NCBI GenBank assembly: GCA_002841995.1
Contig: PHBS01000008.1
Location: 1 to 45,594, forward strand
DNA: 45,594 nt
Source of the DNA: Chloroflexi bacterium HGW-Chloroflexi-8
Lineage (GTDB): Bacteria > Chloroflexota > Anaerolineae > Anaerolineales > Anaerolineaceae
Reading direction: 5' to 3'
Part shown: positions 7,595 through 16,686 of the stretch, piece by piece
How the letters are laid out: each line of letters begins with the position of its first letter
How positions within the stretch are numbered: position 1 is the stretch's first letter
Position numbers and translations under genes: made by a program
The notes under the pieces: model-generated
What the model saw: the letters and a program-made list of their open reading frames with translations, nothing else
Told to the model about the DNA's origin: nothing
The model's database searches: none

Positions 7595-7610
7595 CAGGCA
7601 ATTATGCCTA
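7595..7610. promoter_or_regulatory. 16-bp palindrome site A (TAGGC N6 GCYTA)
   Basis: CAGGCAATTATGCCTA, the near-perfect form of the palindrome found upstream of nine transcription units here. It lies 107 bp upstream of the start of the decayed HMA gene. Confidence 0.6.
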
Positions 7611-8037
7611 TTCATTGGATCAAAGAGAAATGATAAACTCAACCAAATGATGAGTTTTATTTTTATTGATTAAAACTGGAGTACGAATTGAATAGTATAC
7701 TGATTGCCACCCAATTGGGTCACTGAAGAACAAATCAAAAATGAAGTGAATCATTCGGGTTATGACGTTTATTAAATTAGGTTATAAAATATTTTTACGG
7801 AACCAACAATAACCAAATCAAGATGAAGGCGTCATTTTATTAAAATCCACCTACTTCAACAATATGAAGATTAACAGATCACTCAAACCGATTAAGAATG
7901 ATTAGAAATTGCAGGTAGATTGTCCTCGAAATTTTTAGACTTATCTAAACACACATTACCTTCTTCATCATTACAATCGAATGAGAAAACAACATTGTAT
8001 CTGACCAAGTGGATAATTCTTTTAAGGAGATTTACAC
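7611..8037. other. AT-rich intergenic region upstream of the metB-type gene
   Basis: No gene is supported. A ribosome site AAGGAG lies 8 nt before the ATG at 8038. A seven-codon frame (ATG at 7981, containing one Cys codon) precedes it, but nothing marks it as a leader peptide. No SAM or other riboswitch pattern was recognised. Confidence 0.4.
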
Positions 8038-9204
8038 ATGAAAAGTAAACAACATTTTGAGACTCTTGCTATACATGAAGGCCAAGCTCCCGACTCCGCC
8101 ACTGGAGCCATTATTACACCTATCTATCAAACATCCACCTATGCTCAAGAGCAGATAGGCATCACAAAGGGATTTGATTACAGTCGTACTGCGAACCCAA
8201 CTAGGCTTGCACTTGAACAATGCTTGGCGGCTCTCGAAAATCCTGAACAATTACAACCTACCTACTCACTGGCATTCTCTTCTGGTTTGGCTGCAACTGA
8301 TACATTGCTACGCTTAATTAAACCAGGAGAGCACGTCCTGGCATCAAATGATGTTTACGGTGGGACTTTTCGTTTGTTCGATAAGATAGTAAAAAACTAT
8401 GGGGTTCAATTCTCATACACTGATATCACAGACCCCAACCTCGTTGAAACTGCTCTACGGCCTGAAACACGCTTGGTTTGGCTGGAGACTCCGACTAACC
8501 CGTTACTTAAAATCGCAGATATCGCAGAAATTTCAAGACGAGTGAAAGCTCGTTATGCCCAAACCTTGATTGCGGTGGATAACACCTTTGCCTCCCCATA
8601 TTTACAGCAGCCGCTCAGTCTTGGAGCGGATTTTGTGGTGCATTCCACAACCAAATATCTGAGCGGACATTCCGACGTGATAGGCGGGGCAATCATAATA
8701 AAAGATATAGGATTATATGAAAAATTAAAGTTCCTCCAGAATGCTATCGGTGCCATTCCCGGACCCCAGGACTGCTGGTTGACCTTGAGAGGCATCAAGA
8801 CGCTCGCTCTACGAATGGAACGCCATTCATCCAATGCAACAGAAGTTGCCAATTTTCTCGGTAACCATTCCGCCATTGAGAGTGTGATCTATCCCGGTCT
8901 CGAAAGGCACCCCGGACACATCGTGGCCAAAAAGCAAATGAAATTATACGGCGGCATGCTTTCTGTGATTCTAAAAGGCGGTGCACCGGCTGCCAAAAAA
9001 CTGGTGGAAGGGACCAAGATATTCACACTCGCAGAAAGCTTGGGCGGTGTGGAATCGTTGATAGAAGTGCCTGCCGTGATGACGCATGCCTCTGTAGCTG
9101 GCAGCGCCTTGGAAGTGCCTGCTGGATTAGTTCGCTTATCGGTGGGCATCGAAAACATCACAGACCTGATCCAGGATTTGGAACAGGCTTTAACTGCGAT
9201 ATAG
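8038..9204 (+). CDS. metB: Cystathionine gamma-synthase / gamma-lyase family PLP enzyme
   Basis: A 388-residue fold-type I PLP enzyme, the usual length of the Cys/Met-metabolism family. Visible family features are YSRTANPTRLALE near residue 48, SSGLAAT (about 81), DNTFASPYLQ (about 191) and the PLP-lysine motif STTKYLSGHSDVIGG with Lys206. The enzyme either makes cystathionine from an activated homoserine and cysteine or cleaves cystathionine to cysteine; sequence alone does not separate these. It converges on a cystathionine beta-synthase type gene (9279-10733), which makes reverse trans-sulfuration (homocysteine to cysteine) the attractive reading, with this enzyme acting as gamma-lyase. 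The start is well supported by AAGGAG 8 nt upstream. Confidence 0.9.
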   Translation: MKSKQHFETLAIHEGQAPDSATGAIITPIYQTSTYAQEQIGITKGFDYSRTANPTRLALEQCLAALENPEQLQPTYSLAFSSGLAATDTLLRLIKPGEHVLASNDVYGGTFRLFDKIVKNYGVQFSYTDITDPNLVETALRPETRLVWLETPTNPLLKIADIAEISRRVKARYAQTLIAVDNTFASPYLQQPLSLGADFVVHSTTKYLSGHSDVIGGAIIIKDIGLYEKLKFLQNAIGAIPGPQDCWLTLRGIKTLALRMERHSSNATEVANFLGNHSAIESVIYPGLERHPGHIVAKKQMKLYGGMLSVILKGGAPAAKKLVEGTKIFTLAESLGGVESLIEVPAVMTHASVAGSALEVPAGLVRLSVGIENITDLIQDLEQALTAI

Positions 9205-9226
9205 GAATCAATTTTTACCGATGGAC

Positions 9227-9263
9227 AGAAAAGGCACTTGGTTTCATTAAAAGTGCCTTTTCT
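9227..9263. terminator. Bidirectional intrinsic terminator between convergent genes
   Basis: A perfect 13-bp inverted repeat (AGAAAAGGCACTT / AAGTGCCTTTTCT) with an 11-base loop lies between the stops of the two trans-sulfuration genes. The A-rich and T-rich ends of the stem give U-rich tails in both directions. Confidence 0.85.
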
Positions 9264-9278
9264 GTTGTGTTTTGGCCA

Positions 9279-10733
9279 CTAGTTGATTTTGCCAGTCAGA
9301 TAATCGATCAAATCGATCTTGGTGAGCATACCCACGGGCTGCCCTTCATTATTAATCACAATTACCACTTTCCCGCGTTCAAAAGCGGGCAGCACCTTTT
9401 CAATGCTGGAATCCGGGGTAACGGACAGCACATTGGGGTTGATGATCGAGGCAATTGTCTCCAACGGATCATGAATATGCGTGGATTTCAACAGGTGGTC
9501 AAGCACATCCGCCTCACCCACCATACCGATTAATTTGTCCTGATCATCCACCACCGGCAACTGCGAGATGTCATATTGATTCATTTTGCTGACCACTACA
9601 TTCATCTCTTCGTTGGATCGAGCCACCACCAAAGGCAATTTCTGACGTGTTTCAATGAGTGCCATGACTGTATCGGTTACTTTTTTATCTGGCAAAAAAC
9701 CATTCTCACGCATCCAGTTATCATCAAATAATTTTGACAGGTAACGATTGCCAGAATCTGGTAAAATCACCACCACAATTTGTCCGGGTTTAAGCGATCT
9801 TACAATCTCAGATTTTAGCACTCCCGCGACTGCTGACCCGGATGACCCGCCTGCAAAAATGCCTTCTTCACGAACCAGGCGCCGCGCCAGTTGGAAAGAT
9901 TCTTTGTCGCTGACCTGAACCACTTCGTCCACCAGCGAAAGATCCAGCGTGCTTGGGAGAAAATCCTCGCCAATACCCTCAATCTTGTAGGTCTTGGGAT
10001 GAGAATCGCTCGGCATCTTGCCCTCTTTCCAGGTATCAAAAAGGAGAGAACCTTCGATATCTACACCCACTACTTTAATATTGGGGTTGTGTTCTTTTAA
10101 GTAGCGTGCGGTACCGGTGATCGTTCCGCCGGTGCCCATACCCGCCACCAGCACATCAATCTTACCGGCTGTTTGTTCCCATAATTCGGGGCCGGTGAAT
10201 TGGTAGTGAGCTTCAGGGTTTGATTGGTTATGGTATTGATTCGCCAGCATGCTGTTGGGAGTTTCTTTTACGATGCGGGCAGCCACGCTGTAATAACTGC
10301 GCGGATCTTCCGGTGCAACAGCTGTCGGTGTAATCACAACCCGAGCGCCAAAGGCACGCAAAAAACGGATTTTTTCTTCGCTCATCTTGTCTGGCATGAC
10401 AAATATGGTTTTGTAGCCCTTGATCGAAGCGGCCAGCGCCAGACCTGCCCCTGTGTTGCCGGATGTAGCTTCAACAATGGTGCCGCCAGGCAGCAAACGG
10501 CCTTCTTTTTCAGCGTTCTTAATAATGCTCAATCCGATGCGGTCTTTGATCGAACCTGCCGGGTTGAAAAATTCCACTTTGGCCAGGATGGTAGCAGAGC
10601 AGTTGCCGAAAACGATTTGATTAAGGCGCACCAGCGGAGTGTTGCCGATGGTTTCCAGAATGTTCTTATGAAATTGAGATTGAGTATTTTGGGTGGTGAC
10701 ACCCATAATGGTTTGTGCAGTTGCGTTCGTCAT
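9279..10733 (-). CDS. Cystathionine beta-synthase (PLP domain plus two CBS domains)
   Basis: A 484-residue protein. The PLP domain spans about residues 22-335, with NTPLVRL (about 31), the lysine motif NPAGSIKDRIG (Lys63), EATSGNTGAGLA and the phosphate loop GTGGTITGT. Two CBS domains fill about 350-484 (VTDTVMALIETRQKLPLVV and VLDHLLKSTHIHDPL regions). The architecture matches cystathionine beta-synthase; cysteine synthases normally lack the tandem CBS pair, although O-acetylserine activity cannot be excluded. CBS domains often bind adenosyl ligands and may tune activity. Expression is likely controlled by attenuation: a Cys-rich leader peptide (10858-10944) and an intrinsic terminator (10776-10835) lie in the 5' leader. 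It converges on the metB-type gene. Confidence 0.9.
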   Translation of the reverse strand: MTNATAQTIMGVTTQNTQSQFHKNILETIGNTPLVRLNQIVFGNCSATILAKVEFFNPAGSIKDRIGLSIIKNAEKEGRLLPGGTIVEATSGNTGAGLALAASIKGYKTIFVMPDKMSEEKIRFLRAFGARVVITPTAVAPEDPRSYYSVAARIVKETPNSMLANQYHNQSNPEAHYQFTGPELWEQTAGKIDVLVAGMGTGGTITGTARYLKEHNPNIKVVGVDIEGSLLFDTWKEGKMPSDSHPKTYKIEGIGEDFLPSTLDLSLVDEVVQVSDKESFQLARRLVREEGIFAGGSSGSAVAGVLKSEIVRSLKPGQIVVVILPDSGNRYLSKLFDDNWMRENGFLPDKKVTDTVMALIETRQKLPLVVARSNEEMNVVVSKMNQYDISQLPVVDDQDKLIGMVGEADVLDHLLKSTHIHDPLETIASIINPNVLSVTPDSSIEKVLPAFERGKVVIVINNEGQPVGMLTKIDLIDYLTGKIN

Positions 10734-10775
10734 TTAGTCACCAATCGATATTTTTTTGCTATTGCCAACTGGAAT

Positions 10776-10835
10776 AAAAAAACGGCAGAGAGTTTCACCG
10801 TAACAAAAGAAATTTTGCGGAGAAACTTTCTGCCG
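10776..10835 (-). terminator. Leader terminator (attenuator) upstream of the cystathionine beta-synthase gene
   Basis: On the minus strand, CGGCAGAAAGTTTC and GAAACTCTCTGCCG pair over 14 positions with one mismatch. An inner CAAAA/TTTTG stem extends the hairpin, which is followed directly by seven T residues 42 bp before the start codon. A competing small hairpin CTGCC-TGGC-GGCAG (10826-10843 region) would use the 5' arm of the terminator and act as an antiterminator. Confidence 0.75.
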
Positions 10836-10857
10836 CCAGGCAGTTGGCTAATAATCG

Positions 10858-10944
10858 TCAGGAACGATAACCAGGCGGTAAAGAGCATCCCCGCCGGATA
10901 CAGGAGCAACAGACAATCAATTGGCCAAAATGAATCGACTTCAT
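10858..10944 (-). CDS. Cys-rich leader peptide (28 aa) of the cystathionine beta-synthase attenuator
   Basis: A 28-codon frame begins with ATG at 10944 and ends with TGA at 10858-10860, 22 bp before the terminator hairpin. Its centre reads VCCSCIRRGCS: four Cys codons within nine residues (positions 12, 13, 15 and 20). A Cys-codon cluster upstream of a terminator and a cysteine-pathway gene is the classic layout of amino-acid attenuation, in which slow translation at low charged tRNA-Cys would let the antiterminator form. A TATAAT lies 11 bp upstream of the ATG, so the message may be nearly leaderless; an AGGAT could alternatively serve as a distant ribosome site. Translation is inferred. Confidence 0.65.
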   Translation of the reverse strand: MKSIHFGQLIVCCSCIRRGCSLPPGYRS

Positions 10945-11105
10945 ATTAATATTATTATATCCTAAATTGGTAAAATATAATGAAAGAAATTCTTGACAAA
11001 AGAAATTCTCGATCTCTATGACTCAAGATCGGTCTTAGTATAAGTTAATAATTGACTGATTGATCTAGATTCCCTAATGTGGGTGCTTTCACTAATACAT
11101 ATTCT

Positions 11106-11942
11106 TTAAAGCGCACTTTTCGGTCTACATACTTCACATACACAATTTTCAATAACTTTGTTAAGTGAATGAGCTTTTGATTTTGCGGTATAAAGCCGAA
11201 TATCCGCCTTTTCGAGTAGAGTATTCCTGTCTTCACCGTCAATTGGAAATGTAGCTGCGCCAAAACTCATAGAAACAGGTGCTTGCTTTAGCGCATCACA
11301 TAATCTAGCAATTATTATTTCAGTCCCACTTTGATCAATATCAATGCAAAATATAGCAAATTCATCACCGCCATATCTAGCGAGCTCATCAATTGCCCGG
11401 CATTGCTCAGAAAGGATCTTTGTAACAACCTTCAAAGCTTCATCTGCAGCTGGATGACCATGTGTGTCGTTATATTCTTTTAATACATCGATATCGCCTA
11501 GAATTATAGAAAAATTACGGTTTTGTTCTTGGCCCCGTTTTATGTTCATCTCAAATAATTGGTCAAATCCAGCTCTGTTCCATACGCCAGTCAAGCCATC
11601 GCTAAGAGCTTGGGTTTGGGATATTGTTAATTTTGCTTGGACTTGTGCCAAAATTATTTTTTGTTGAAATATACGCCGTATTGCAAAGGTTGCTATAAAG
11701 ATCGCCGACAACCATAGACTAAGACTAATTAGATGGTCAGGAACAGAAGATATTATTGATTGGATGAAAGAGTATGATTCGTCCATATGTTGACTATGTT
11801 CAAAATCAAAAAGAACCATATGTACAACAAAAAGTGGTAACCCAACCAAAAATGCCCATCCCAACGCAATTAAGACATCTTTAGTTATTGTTTGTTTATT
11901 TGAATCACCTGATTTGGTTTTTCGATGGGAAAGTTGTTTCAT
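11106..11942 (-). CDS. Membrane diguanylate cyclase (GGDEF)
   Basis: A 278-residue protein (ATG 11942; the upstream in-frame TTG is disfavoured). Two N-terminal membrane segments (about 23-45 and 75-95) are followed by a short linker and a GGDEF domain (about 115-265) with DGLTGVWNRAGFDQL, the substrate region ILGDIDVLKEYNDTHGHPAADE and the intact catalytic motif RYGGDEFAIF. It should make cyclic di-GMP at the membrane. No EAL domain is present and no RxxD inhibitory site is obvious. It overlaps the end of the HD-GYP gene by 38 bp, so the two opposing activities are translationally coupled. The C-terminal tail contains two Cys (ENCVCEVCR) of unknown role. Confidence 0.9.
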   Translation of the reverse strand: MKQLSHRKTKSGDSNKQTITKDVLIALGWAFLVGLPLFVVHMVLFDFEHSQHMDESYSFIQSIISSVPDHLISLSLWLSAIFIATFAIRRIFQQKIILAQVQAKLTISQTQALSDGLTGVWNRAGFDQLFEMNIKRGQEQNRNFSIILGDIDVLKEYNDTHGHPAADEALKVVTKILSEQCRAIDELARYGGDEFAIFCIDIDQSGTEIIIARLCDALKQAPVSMSFGAATFPIDGEDRNTLLEKADIRLYTAKSKAHSLNKVIENCVCEVCRPKSAL

Positions 11943-13095
11943 TTTTTCCAAATAATTTAGAATTTTGATCTAATAATTCATTCGAAGTCGGATTACTTAC
12001 TTGTTCAAAAGCGTTGAGAAATGCATTCACTATTTCTGGATCAAATTGACTATTTGCACATTGTTGAATCTCCTCTAATGCCTTTTCTGGATAAAATGCT
12101 TTTCGGTAGGGTCGATCATTGGTCATGGCATCATAAGTATCTGAGATTGCAAAAATCCGAGCAGCAAGTGGAATAGCTTTACCAGATAATCCAGATGGAT
12201 ACCCGGTGCCGTCATATTTTTCGTGGTGATGTAAGACAACATCTAGAGAAGGAGCAAGAAAGGGGATTTTTTTTAACATTTCATAACCAACTAGTGGATG
12301 AGTTCTCATTACAATCCATTCTTCGTCTGTCAATTTACCTGGTTTTCGCAAAATGTGATCAGGAATACCAATTTTTCCAACATCGTGAAGCAGCGCACCC
12401 CATTGAATTTCCTGAATTACTTTTTCATCTAATTTAAGTTGTCTGGCGATAAACAGAGCTATTTGTGTTACTCTTTCCGAATGTCCACCAGTTTCACTAT
12501 CTCTCGTATCCAAGGCTTTGACCAGAGCATGCAAAGTTTCATTATATGACCGATTCAATTCTTCATTGATATCAGCACGTGATTTTAAAGCTGCTTCCCT
12601 CTGCTTACTCAAAGCACCAACAATGAACGCTGATGCAAAAAAGGAACCTCCAATGGCAAATATTTCAAAGTCAACACCCAAGCCTTCATACAGGGTAAGC
12701 AACAACCCATTACTTAACGCAGCAAGTAGGGCAGCGAAAATTCCTTGTGGGGTTCCCCAGCGGGCAGATATGCCAATTATAGCTAAGGTAAAAATAATTT
12801 CTGTATGGATAAAAAAGGAACTCAATCTGAAATAGCCAATAACCGCAATCATCACGGCAGCAAAGGCAATAAAGTATCCTTGGTATTTATATTTCTCGAG
12901 TGTTCTCGTTAGTCCGATTAACAAAACCATCAAGACACTTACAAAGGCAAGATTAATCGCGTGATTCTTTCCATTTTCCATGAAAGTCATTAATGCTATA
13001 AACCATAAAGCAAGCAAACCTATAGCTAAAAAGATCGCAATTTCAATAGAAAAATGGCGATCTTTCATTTTCAATCCTTGAAACAATCTTTGCAT
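11905..13095 (-). CDS. Membrane HD-GYP domain phosphodiesterase
   Basis: A 396-residue protein; ATG 13095 is preferred because AAGGA lies 8 nt upstream. The N-terminal half holds about six membrane segments. The C-terminal half is an HD-GYP domain: HSERVTQIALFIA, the metal motif HDVGKIGIPDHIL, RTHPLVGYEML, and HHHEKYDGTGYPSGLSG, which includes the GYP. Such enzymes hydrolyse cyclic di-GMP to pGpG or GMP. It is the first gene of a pair with the GGDEF cyclase and overlaps it by 38 bp, so synthesis and breakdown are encoded together. What the membrane part senses cannot be told. Confidence 0.9.
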   Translation of the reverse strand: MQRLFQGLKMKDRHFSIEIAIFLAIGLLALWFIALMTFMENGKNHAINLAFVSVLMVLLIGLTRTLEKYKYQGYFIAFAAVMIAVIGYFRLSSFFIHTEIIFTLAIIGISARWGTPQGIFAALLAALSNGLLLTLYEGLGVDFEIFAIGGSFFASAFIVGALSKQREAALKSRADINEELNRSYNETLHALVKALDTRDSETGGHSERVTQIALFIARQLKLDEKVIQEIQWGALLHDVGKIGIPDHILRKPGKLTDEEWIVMRTHPLVGYEMLKKIPFLAPSLDVVLHHHEKYDGTGYPSGLSGKAIPLAARIFAISDTYDAMTNDRPYRKAFYPEKALEEIQQCANSQFDPEIVNAFLNAFEQVSNPTSNELLDQNSKLFGKNETTFPSKNQIR

Positions 13096-13201
13096 GATTC
13101 GTCCTTGAATTATCTTTATTATTAACACCTACCCAGTTCCTTTTGAGAAAAGGATAGGTGAATATTTAGCAACCGATAATCAAAACAAAAAATCTTTAAG
13201 T

Positions 13202-13579
13202 CTATTCAACAATCAATTTCCCTCTCAACATTCCCATCTGACATTGGAAGCCATACTCACCAGGTTTTTTGGGAGTAAATTCCACTAGCACTTCCTGTCC
13301 TTCAGGCAATTTTGCGCTCTGATTAAAATCTGGAAACAACACCATTTCAGAACAGGTCGAACTTTCATGACGAGTAAACCTCATGCGCAACGGTTGCCCG
13401 GCTTTTACCACAATGATATCCGGAGTGTACCCCCCTTTTACGGTGATAGCCACTTCCTGGACACCGCCTGCGCCAGAGTTTATTCTTGTCTGACCTTTTG
13501 GTGCTAGCCAGAAAAACCAGGCGATAAATAAACTGAGGGCGATGCCCCCAAGGGTTATGAATATCTGAATAAGTGTCAT
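13202..13579 (-). CDS. Membrane-anchored cupredoxin-like protein
   Basis: A 125-residue protein with an N-terminal membrane anchor (about 5-28, ending WFFWLAPKG) and a single cupredoxin domain. Ligand candidates are the His in FTRHESSTCSEMVLFPDF (His71, Cys76) and the C-terminal block GEYGFQCQMGMLRG, which supplies Cys and Met. The arrangement resembles cupredoxin_1/EfeO-like domains often placed after copper ATPases. It overlaps the stop of the upstream thioredoxin-like gene by 4 bp (ATGA), so it is the third gene of the copA operon. Probable role: extracytoplasmic copper binding or delivery; this is inferred from domain and context. Confidence 0.8.
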   Translation of the reverse strand: MTLIQIFITLGGIALSLFIAWFFWLAPKGQTRINSGAGGVQEVAITVKGGYTPDIIVVKAGQPLRMRFTRHESSTCSEMVLFPDFNQSAKLPEGQEVLVEFTPKKPGEYGFQCQMGMLRGKLIVE

Positions 13580-13902
13580 TTCGCTATTTCCTTATCTTTT
13601 CTGATGTCAATTAACTTTTTGCGAAGCATCTCGACGGTTGGCCAACCCTTCAATCCACTGGGTGTTTTATACACTCGGCAGTTCATAGAATAGGTAGTTC
13701 GGTTTTCTGGCCAGAAATCCTTTCCATCAATCTGGAAGGAAGGCGATCCAAGAAATTTTGCAGTAGCCGCCTCCTGGTCAGTTAAAATTCTAATCGGGTT
13801 GATTGAATAATCCAGTTGTTCTTTCTTTAATGCAAATTGAAGATTGGTCAGGGCTGTTTTCCACGACGGGCAGCCATCAAAATACAACAGATTGATCGTC
13901 AT
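13576..13902 (-). CDS. Small thioredoxin-fold protein
   Basis: A 108-residue cytoplasmic protein beginning TINLLYFDGCPSW, a beta strand leading to a single-Cys thioredoxin-like active site, followed by a helix and SPSFQIDGKDFWP, the cis-Pro region of the fold. A C-terminal part contains a further Cys (MNCRVY). Similar short proteins accompany mercury, arsenic and copper resistance genes; substrate and partner are unknown. It starts 7 bp after the copA stop and overlaps the cupredoxin gene, giving a tight copA-operon context. It could be a copper- or thiol-handling accessory for the ATPase. Confidence 0.65.
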   Translation of the reverse strand: MTINLLYFDGCPSWKTALTNLQFALKKEQLDYSINPIRILTDQEAATAKFLGSPSFQIDGKDFWPENRTTYSMNCRVYKTPSGLKGWPTVEMLRKKLIDIRKDKEIAK

Positions 13903-13909
13903 GCATACC

Positions 13910-16567
13910 TCATTTGGCGCTGAATTTTGGGCGAAAACCCCGTAAGCGATTGGCGTTGCTGATCACCGTCACGGACGAGAAAGCCATGGCAGCACCTGCC
14001 AGCAGGGGGCTGAGTAGCAGCCCAAAGAAGGGGAACAAAACACCCATGGCGATCGGGACCCCCAACGTGTTATAGACGAACGCGCCAACCAGGTTTTGTT
14101 TGATGTTGCGCATGGTGGCCCGGCTAACCTCGATGGCAGTGACCACACCCTTGAGGCTGCCCTTGATCAGGGTAATATCCGAGGCTTCGATGGCCACATC
14201 TGTGCCGGTTCCGATCGCCAAACCAACATCGGCCTGCGCCAGTGCCGGGGCGTCGTTGATCCCATCCCCAACCATCGCAACCTTTTTGCCTTCAGCTTGC
14301 AGCAGGTGAACGTTGTGGGCCTTATCTTCTGGCAGTACTTCAGCCAGGACGCGATCCAAACCCACCTGGCGGGCAATCGCTTCGGCAGTGCGGCGGTTAT
14401 CGCCGGTAATCATCACCACCTCAATTCCCATCTGGTGCAATGCAGCGATAGCTTCTTTGGAGTCTTCTTTGACAGTATCGGCTACGGCGATGATGCCGGC
14501 TGCCTTGCCATTCACGGCGATAAACATGGGCGTTTTCCCATCGTTTGCCAGGATTTCAGATTTTGCTTCCAAGTTGCCGAGATCTACGTTCAAGCGCTTC
14601 ATCATCTTTAGATTACCGAGTGCTACCTTACGTCCATCGACTGTTGCTGTGACGCCATGCCCTGGAATCGCTTCGAAGGCTTCCGGTTTGCCCAATGCCA
14701 AACCTTTGGTCTTCCCGCCTTCTACGATTGCTTCGGCCAGAGGGTGTTCACTGACCGTTTCCACTGAAGCTGCCAATCTCAAGAGTTCGTCACTCAGGAT
14801 TGATTGTTGAACTGCAACGATAACATCGGTTAGTTCAGGCTTGCCCTTGGTAATTGTGCCAGTTTTATCCAAGACGACGATTTTGATAGATTGCGCGGTT
14901 TGCAGCGCTTCACCTGAACGGATTAGAATGCCATTCTCAGCGCCTTTGCCGATCCCAACCATCAGGCTCATCGGGGTAGCCAGACCTAGCGCGCACGGGC
15001 AGGCAATGATCAGCACCGATACAGCGGTGACCAGTCCGTAAACAAGCTGCGGCTGCGGGCCGAAGTCGAACCAGACTACGAAGGTCAGAACAGCCAGGAT
15101 CATTACGATGGGTACGAAGTATCCTGAGATGGTATCCGCCAGGCGTGCAATTGGTGCCTTGCTGTTCTGTGCATCCTGCACCATTTTAACGATTTGAGCC
15201 AGGGCGGTGTCCTTGCCGACTTTGGTTGTGCGGAACTTGAATGCTCCGGTTTTGTTGAACGTTGCACCAATGACTTCATCCCCCACTTTCTTAGAAGCCG
15301 GCAGACTTTCCCCTGTCAGCATGGATTCGTCAACAGCTGAGCTGCCTTCCAAAATGACACCGTCCACTGGCACCTTTTCACCGGGGCGTACCTGTACGAC
15401 ATCTCCGACAAGCACTTCTTCAACTGGAATATCCATTTCCACGTCATTGCGTATCACGCGTGCGGTTTTTGGTTGCAAGCCCATAAGTTTTTTGATGGCT
15501 TCGCTGGTTCGTCCTTTTGCCCGAATCTCCAGCGCCTGCCCTAAAACGACCAGGGCGATGACCACCGCTACCACGTCAAAGAAGGGCTCGGATGTTCCTT
15601 CCGGGAAAATCCCTGGGAAGACAATTGCCACGATTGAATACAGCCAGGCAGCGCCTGTGCCCAACGCAATCAACGTGTTCATATTGGCGGCGCGATGTTT
15701 GAGCGCAGCCCAGGCTCCAGTGAAGAAATCACTACCTGACCAGAAGAGGACCGGTAAGGTCAGCAGTGCTGCTCCAAACCAGGTGATCCGTAGGGTTTCC
15801 ATTGACCAATCTTTTACAATGGGGATAAATTTGGGGTAGGCGGTGATCAACACCGGGATCGATACCAAAGCGGCGAACCAGAATTTGCGCATCAAGCGTT
15901 GGTATTCCTTCTCGTGGGCTGCCTGCTGTTGGTCGACCGATTCTTCGCTGGAGGCCGGCCGGGTCTTATATCCCCAGCTTTCAATCGCGGTATTCAGCTC
16001 ATTGAGTGTTGTTTGTTCGGGCAGATAATCAACCGTTGCTTCCTGTGTCCCCAGGCTAATCGATGCGTTTAACACACCGGGAGTGGTTTTTAACTCGTCT
16101 TCGATGGAACCTACGCAAGAAGCGCACCGGATATTTTCTATCCCAATCCGTTTTTGCGCACCGCCCACTTGGTAACCAGTTTTTTTTATTGCTGCCACAA
16201 TATCTAAGATTTTGATCGTTTCAGGGTCATAATTGACCACGGTGATTCCAGCCTTAGCATTCATGACTACTCTCTCAACTCCGTGCAGTTTTTCGAGCGC
16301 CGAACGGATCAAAACTCCACCAGGCAACCCTTCCTTAGCGAGGCCGAGTATGGGAAGCTCGACCTGCAGCACGGTAGAATCCGGGTTGAAGCCAGTCGTT
16401 GCAGAGGTAGCGGGTTGACTAAGAACAAGAGCATACTGGTCGGGATTGGCATCGAATTGTTTGACGCAATCTTCCGAGCAGAAATAATACGCTTGCCCAC
16501 GGTGCTCTCGAGTGGCAAATGATGAGTTCCTCTCTATTTTCATTCCGCAAACTGGATCTTTTTCCAT
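13910..16567 (-). CDS. copA: Cu(+)-exporting P1B-type ATPase with N-terminal YHS domain
   Basis: An 885-residue protein. The ATG at 16567 is chosen because AGAGGCG precedes it; an in-frame ATG 24 bp earlier has no such site. Order: a YHS domain (about 1-47, MEKDPVCGM and [12 protein letters not shown]), a degenerate HMA domain lacking CxxC ([10 protein letters not shown]), a normal HMA ([14 protein letters not shown]), eight membrane segments with the copper motif [12 protein letters not shown], the phosphorylation site DKTGTITKG, the HP of SEHPLAEAI and the hinge [16 protein letters not shown]. This is a P1B-1 copper efflux pump. It heads an operon with a thioredoxin-like and a cupredoxin gene. 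Regulatory palindrome G lies 120 bp upstream, which suggests copper control through a shared regulator. Confidence 0.95.
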   Translation of the reverse strand: MEKDPVCGMKIERNSSFATREHRGQAYYFCSEDCVKQFDANPDQYALVLSQPATSATTGFNPDSTVLQVELPILGLAKEGLPGGVLIRSALEKLHGVERVVMNAKAGITVVNYDPETIKILDIVAAIKKTGYQVGGAQKRIGIENIRCASCVGSIEDELKTTPGVLNASISLGTQEATVDYLPEQTTLNELNTAIESWGYKTRPASSEESVDQQQAAHEKEYQRLMRKFWFAALVSIPVLITAYPKFIPIVKDWSMETLRITWFGAALLTLPVLFWSGSDFFTGAWAALKHRAANMNTLIALGTGAAWLYSIVAIVFPGIFPEGTSEPFFDVVAVVIALVVLGQALEIRAKGRTSEAIKKLMGLQPKTARVIRNDVEMDIPVEEVLVGDVVQVRPGEKVPVDGVILEGSSAVDESMLTGESLPASKKVGDEVIGATFNKTGAFKFRTTKVGKDTALAQIVKMVQDAQNSKAPIARLADTISGYFVPIVMILAVLTFVVWFDFGPQPQLVYGLVTAVSVLIIACPCALGLATPMSLMVGIGKGAENGILIRSGEALQTAQSIKIVVLDKTGTITKGKPELTDVIVAVQQSILSDELLRLAASVETVSEHPLAEAIVEGGKTKGLALGKPEAFEAIPGHGVTATVDGRKVALGNLKMMKRLNVDLGNLEAKSEILANDGKTPMFIAVNGKAAGIIAVADTVKEDSKEAIAALHQMGIEVVMITGDNRRTAEAIARQVGLDRVLAEVLPEDKAHNVHLLQAEGKKVAMVGDGINDAPALAQADVGLAIGTGTDVAIEASDITLIKGSLKGVVTAIEVSRATMRNIKQNLVGAFVYNTLGVPIAMGVLFPFFGLLLSPLLAGAAMAFSSVTVISNANRLRGFRPKFSAK

Positions 16568-16650
16568 AAATCGCCTCTTTCTAAATTTCAATTTTGATAT
16601 CTATCTTTTCATCATAGCATACCGTTCAACAAGCGTGATGCGTTAAACAG

Positions 16651-16678
16651 CGAGGGTATCGTTAGGCCGATACCCTCG
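16651..16678 (-). terminator. Hairpin after the NarL-type regulator gene
   Basis: A perfect 11-bp inverted repeat CGAGGGTATCG / CGATACCCTCG with a six-base loop lies about 75 bp after the regulator stop and upstream of copA. The U-tract is weak (CTGTTTAA), so termination efficiency is uncertain. Confidence 0.55.
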
Positions 16679-16686
16679 TTAGAAAA

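Noticed and set aside
7981-8004. Seven-codon frame before the metB-type gene as a second Cys leader peptide
   Set aside because: It has a single Cys codon and no terminator follows, so nothing supports attenuation.
10224-10949. Plus-strand frame of 241 codons opposite the cystathionine beta-synthase gene
   Set aside because: It is antisense to a conserved enzyme and covers the attenuator; no ribosome site or family.
10734-10960. Riboswitch (SAM, T-box or fluoride) in the cystathionine beta-synthase leader
   Set aside because: None of the conserved cores is present (no T-box UGGNACCGCG-type sequence, no SAM core). The Cys-rich leader peptide explains the structure better.
14096-15839. Long plus-strand frames opposite copA as genes
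   Set aside because: They are antisense shadows of a strongly conserved ATPase, with no start signals and no domain.
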